In this document: positions 62,256 to 64,000 of the stretch, piece by piece
Layout of the letters: the number at the start of each line of letters is the position of its first letter
Numbering within the stretch: the stretch's first letter is position 1
Assembly: GCF_037975245.1 (NCBI RefSeq)
Contig: NC_092573.1
Location: 13,538,001 to 13,602,000 of the forward strand
Direction: 5' to 3'
Source of the DNA: Apostichopus japonicus
Lineage: Eukaryota > Echinodermata > Holothuroidea > Aspidochirotida > Stichopodidae
Length of the DNA: 64,000 bases
Notes under the pieces: model-generated
Databases searched by the model: none
The model's input: only the letters and a program-made list of their open reading frames with translations
Told to the model about the DNA's origin: nothing
Translations under genes and position numbers: made by a program

Positions 62256-64000
62256 AATTGGGATCCTAGGCCCGTGTAAAAATTCCACCTTGGCGATGCC
62301 ATTATAAACAAAGCAGTGTCTGTCATCCGATCGGCGCGATTCACACAGCCTGACAACAAACACCGACGCGCAGTGCTGTCTTCCAACCGTTCAGGCCACC
62401 ACGCCAGCCTGGTGATTCTTGGGTCGAAATAATACTTAGAGTTCCAGATTCTTCCAAAACAATGTGATATGAATGCATACCATGCCCCAATTGGAGTATT
62501 GTACATTCGCACAAAAGTTTAACCGTGAAAAAAAAAAAAAAACGGAAAAAAAAAACGAAAAAAAAAAAAACACGAAAAGATAAGTAAAGCACACAGACAC
62601 ACACGAGACGTAAAATGACCTAACGCAGTGCTTGTTTTGGCATATTTCCAGTCACCACGATCGTTTTGAATGTCTTGATGTGGAACTTGCGCATAATTCA
62701 AAGTAGAGGTGATGTGCAAATAAGGAGGATTCAAGGAGGTGACACAGAACAGTTAAGAAATTCTGTGTTTTAATCTGGATATGTTTCTCCGTGCGAGCGG
62801 ACGGTTCAGTGTGCTTAACTTGCTCCTCTTCTAGCTCAAAGTCTAAACTGCGTCATGATATAGAAATGTGCATGCACCCTGGCAGGCCAAGCCCTGATCA
62901 GATACCAACGTGGGGGTATGATTTGTCAGTTGACAACTTCTAGCTATACTTTAGCGGACCCTAAACGTGACGGACTTAGTACTGTGTAAGATAATGGAAG
63001 GATTACTTCTGGTACGACACCTACAACAGCTATAAAATAGAAAGCTCCTGATTAAAACCCTAAGAGGGCTGCCAACCGTGACTGAAATAAACACCGTCGC
63101 GTTCTGACTTTACAGGGATGATAAAGGCCAGTCTCTTAACATTATAACATTAGCAATTCCGTTAGATTTGTACAGTTTTTCTGATCATAGAATAGTCACA
63201 ATACTACGGTGGCTTAATAGGGACATAGGAAAGGAAACAAGTCTGCTCAAATCTGAAAATTTGGACTTTTTGTCTCTACTTTTGGACTTTTGTTTTTGGA
63301 TCTAAATTTTGAAGGGAAAAAAAGAGGCAACGTTTGAGATAAAAAGACAACATTGTGAGATTTGGGGACACTGTTTTTCTTTCCTATGTCCTTATTAAGC
63401 CACCGTACAATGCTGACATATTGTGCACACAAAATTAAACTGCCGCATGCAACCATCACAGTAGTCTACTGCTGTACACATGTAAGTAAAGGTTTAGTAG
63501 CTACAGCGTGATAGTCTGACGTCTATCTTGTCCGTGCGCGCATGCAAACAGTGATACAAGAGCGCTCACAAGAATATCAGCACAAAATCAGAAGCGCGCG
63601 CTCCGAAATATTTGTCTGCATTGCATGCTGTACGTACATAATACCTCCGTGCGCGCGTGTGCGTTGATCTATATACGAGTGTTTACTATACCGTCATACA
63701 CAGTGGATTTTCAATGGAAAATATTTGTTGTCATTTTGTAGGCGTTCATATCAACACGTACTGTACTGTACTGGGCAGTTCTCTCTCCATTGCAAGCAGT
63801 GTAGTCTAGACGTTGGATATATCTTGACGTCGTTCTTCGCCTTAATATAGTTGTTCGAACGACTCCAATGACGGCCCGGGGTTGCAGAGAAGAAAAGGAC
63901 GACATTTGAAGACAGAGTAAACATAACGTGATTACGGTTAGTGATATTTTACATTACCCGAAGTTGTCTGAATGCATGTATGTCTGTCTGTGAAGTTAGC
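62256..64000 (+). repeat. Array unit 20, cut by the window edge
   Basis: The first 1745 bp of a unit, first A run 15. It ends inside the stretch after the Z-DNA-prone cluster, so the C run and tRNA-like relic of this copy lie outside the window. Confidence 0.97.
63206..63406. mobile_element. MITE-like foldback element, unit 20
   Basis: Same 201-bp element and flanks, complete although its unit is cut by the window edge. Confidence 0.8.

Larger units (their letters stand above)
1..64000. repeat. 3.28-kb macrosatellite, 19.5 head-to-tail copies, fills the window
   Basis: Seen directly: the sequence from position 1 recurs at 3276, 6555, 9832, 13109, 16386, 19662, 22940, 26217, 29494, 32770, 36046, 39322, 42597, 45873, 49149, 52423, 55700, 58978 and 62256, always in the same orientation and with no spacer. 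Unit lengths are 3274-3279 bp, and all variation comes from A and C homopolymer runs. Only five scattered substitutions were noticed by eye. There are no inverted units, truncated internal units or insertions, and no higher-order period was seen. Neither edge of the array lies in the window. Function is not evident; candidates are a satellite, a multicopy non-coding RNA locus, or an amplified or extrachromosomal circle. Confidence 0.99.

Noticed and set aside
1-64000. CRISPR array
   Set aside because: The repeat is one continuous 3.28-kb unit; there are no short repeats with unique spacers and no cas genes.
1-64000. rDNA, 5S or histone gene cluster
   Set aside because: Tandem organisation fits, but no conserved segment of 18S, 5.8S, 28S, 5S or any core histone was found in the unit.

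Overview
The window is a single head-to-tail tandem array with no unique sequence. Taking the arbitrary unit start 'aattgggatcc', there are 19 complete units (1-62255) plus the first 1745 bases of a 20th. All units lie in the same orientation, and each is 3274-3279 bp long. The array runs off both ends of the window, so its true length, flanks and chromosomal setting are unknown. 

The copies are almost identical. Every difference in unit length is accounted for by homopolymer runs: the first A run (13-16), the third A run (13, once 14) and a C run (10-13). With the third A run at 13, unit length is exactly 3250 + first A run + C run. Beyond that I saw only five single-base differences: 6055, 16071, 28123, 43800 and 48912, each in one unit. 

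Content of one unit (unit 1 coordinates): a GC-richer, CpG-containing block that crosses the arbitrary unit boundary (about 3113-3275 and 1-240); a 43-bp A-rich tract (273-315); several short perfect stem-loops; a 201-bp foldback element with inverted termini and an imperfect 8-bp target-site duplication (951-1151), best read as a non-autonomous DNA transposon (MITE); a cluster of alternating purine-pyrimidine (Z-DNA-prone) runs (1278-1408); a C run (2821-2830); an ATT-type microsatellite; a minus-strand tRNA-like B box with weak A box and T-run (2946-3029); and an AT-rich stretch (about 3031-3112). 

I find no convincing protein gene. The longest open frames are 60-130 codons, resemble nothing I recognise, and the longest appears only where a poly-A run happens to have a particular length. 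I also find no intact tRNA, 5S rRNA, U1/U2/U5/U6 snRNA, 18S/28S rRNA or histone sequence. The foldback transposon, tRNA-derived relic, microsatellites and long satellite-like array point to a eukaryotic nuclear genome, probably an animal, but I cannot place it further. The most economical description is a recently amplified or strongly homogenised macrosatellite whose unit is ordinary non-coding DNA carrying an older MITE insertion. Assembly artefact or a concatemer from a circular molecule cannot be excluded from sequence alone.
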